From Betaproteobacteria bacterium (GTDB lineage: Bacteria > Pseudomonadota > Gammaproteobacteria > Burkholderiales > SG8-41), in contig JANYDM010000165.1 of NCBI GenBank assembly GCA_025363575.1, positions 1 to 16,634 on the forward strand: a DNA stretch of 16,634 nucleotides, read 5' to 3'. Of this stretch, positions 16,173-16,634 are shown piece by piece. The first letter of the stretch is position 1. Every line of letters begins with the position of its first letter. The notes under the pieces are model-generated. The model did not search any database, had not been told where the DNA came from, and worked only from the letters and a program-made list of their open reading frames with translations. Position numbers and translations under genes: made by a program.

Positions 16173-16536
16173 GGAAACGCTGCCGCCCATCCCGGCCAAG
16201 CGTTATTTCACGATCGGAGAAGTGAGTGAATTGTGCGGCGTCAAGCCGCACGTCCTGCGTTATTGGGAGCAGGAATTCACTCAGCTGAAGCCCGTCAAGC
16301 GGCGCGGTAACCGCCGTTACTATCAGCATCATGAAGTGTTGTTGATCCGGCGCATCCGCGACCTTTTGTACGACCAGGGCTTCACCATCAGCGGCGCGCG
16401 CAATCGACTCGACGAAACCGTCACCGAGCCCGCCAAACCCACCCGGGCGGCCCTCGCTGCTGCGGCCGCGGGCAGGACGAACCTCGCCGCGTTACGCAAG
16501 GAAATCAAGTCTGTCCTCGATTTGTTGCGCAGCTGA
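16150..16536 (+). CDS. MerR family transcriptional regulator
   Basis: A 128-residue MerR-type regulator of the kind commonly found after ihfA in gamma- and betaproteobacteria. The DNA-binding domain is about 18-85: [23 protein letters not shown] with the winged helix RRGNRRYY and [20 protein letters not shown] (quoted by parts). The remaining 40 residues have an Ala-rich linker and end in a helix [16 protein letters not shown] that may dimerise. With one cysteine, in the helix-turn-helix, it lacks a metal-binding C-terminal loop and is not a mercury, copper or redox sensor of the classic kind. The ligand and targets are unknown. The ATG at 16150 overlaps ihfA by 23 bases in another frame with only a weak ribosome site, so translation is probably coupled. 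Confidence 0.9.
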   Translation: METNHSPKETLPPIPAKRYFTIGEVSELCGVKPHVLRYWEQEFTQLKPVKRRGNRRYYQHHEVLLIRRIRDLLYDQGFTISGARNRLDETVTEPAKPTRAALAAAAAGRTNLAALRKEIKSVLDLLRS

Positions 16537-16577
16537 CGCTGCCTCTCGTGGCCTGAAGGAAAGCGGCACAACCTCTC

Positions 16578-16586
16578 TGCTATAAT
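16578..16586 (+). promoter_or_regulatory. Extended -10 promoter of tRNA-Pro
   Basis: TGCTATAAT is a perfect extended -10 element (TG-n-TATAAT), ending 8 bases before the tRNA. The sequence after it (TCGCGCTT) is partly GC-rich. There is no good -35 at the usual spacing, which fits extended -10 promoters. Confidence 0.7.
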
Positions 16587-16594
16587 TCGCGCTT

Positions 16595-16634
16595 CGGGGC
16601 GTAGCGCAGCCTGGTAGCGTACCTGCATGGGGTG
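16595..16634 (+). tRNA. tRNA-Pro (anticodon GGG), cut by the window end
   Basis: The first 40 bases of a tRNA: acceptor strand CGGGGCG, T8-A9, D arm GCGCAGCCTGGTAGCGT, anticodon stem CCTGC and loop ATGGGGT with anticodon GGG at 16629-16631. It closely follows E. coli proL over these arms. The 3' half lies outside the window. It follows the MerR gene by 58 bases, an arrangement seen in related bacteria. Confidence 0.92.

Overview
The window looks like a GC-rich (roughly 60 %) proteobacterial chromosome, most probably a betaproteobacterium. I infer this from the protein sequences (IF3 beginning Ile-Ala-Gln-Glu-Lys, ComEC, PheS/PheT) and from the translation block thrS-infC-rpmI-rplT-pheS-pheT-ihfA-merR followed by a tRNA-Pro gene. 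No plasmid, phage, IS, CRISPR or recognisable defence genes were seen. It reads as core chromosome with one small decayed patch.

Left part (1-8783). The window opens with about 100 bases that do not fit the following gene, then the 3' two thirds of comEC (DNA-uptake channel) on the + strand. Facing it on the - strand are an O-acetylhomoserine sulfhydrylase (metY) and an alpha/beta hydrolase 5 bases behind it, followed by a 380-base stretch holding a decayed beta-propeller (tectonin-like) remnant. Next on the - strand come a small secreted protein of unknown function and 3-methyladenine DNA glycosylase I (tag). Divergent from tag is relA on the + strand, a (p)ppGpp synthetase whose hydrolase domain has lost its HD motif. 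Its stop codon shares the four bases CTAG with the stop of a convergent 2-keto-4-pentenoate hydratase-like gene. That gene starts at TTG, overlapping the stop of a DUF1330 gene.

Right part (8890-16634). A tRNA-Val(GAC) gene with a strong sigma70-type promoter and a GC-rich discriminator is followed by an intrinsic terminator hairpin only 24 bases before thrS. Then comes the translation operon: threonyl-tRNA synthetase, IF3 (with a non-canonical AUA start), L35, L20, a second strong terminator hairpin, both phenylalanyl-tRNA synthetase subunits, IHF-alpha and a MerR-family regulator that overlaps ihfA. The window ends inside a tRNA-Pro(GGG) gene.

The interesting material is regulatory: two terminator hairpins placed where attenuators would be, a nested stem-loop before rpmI that may be an L20 autoregulatory site, a good internal promoter for infC inside thrS, the AUA start of infC, and stringent-type tRNA promoters close to relA. 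I found no convincing new multi-gene system.
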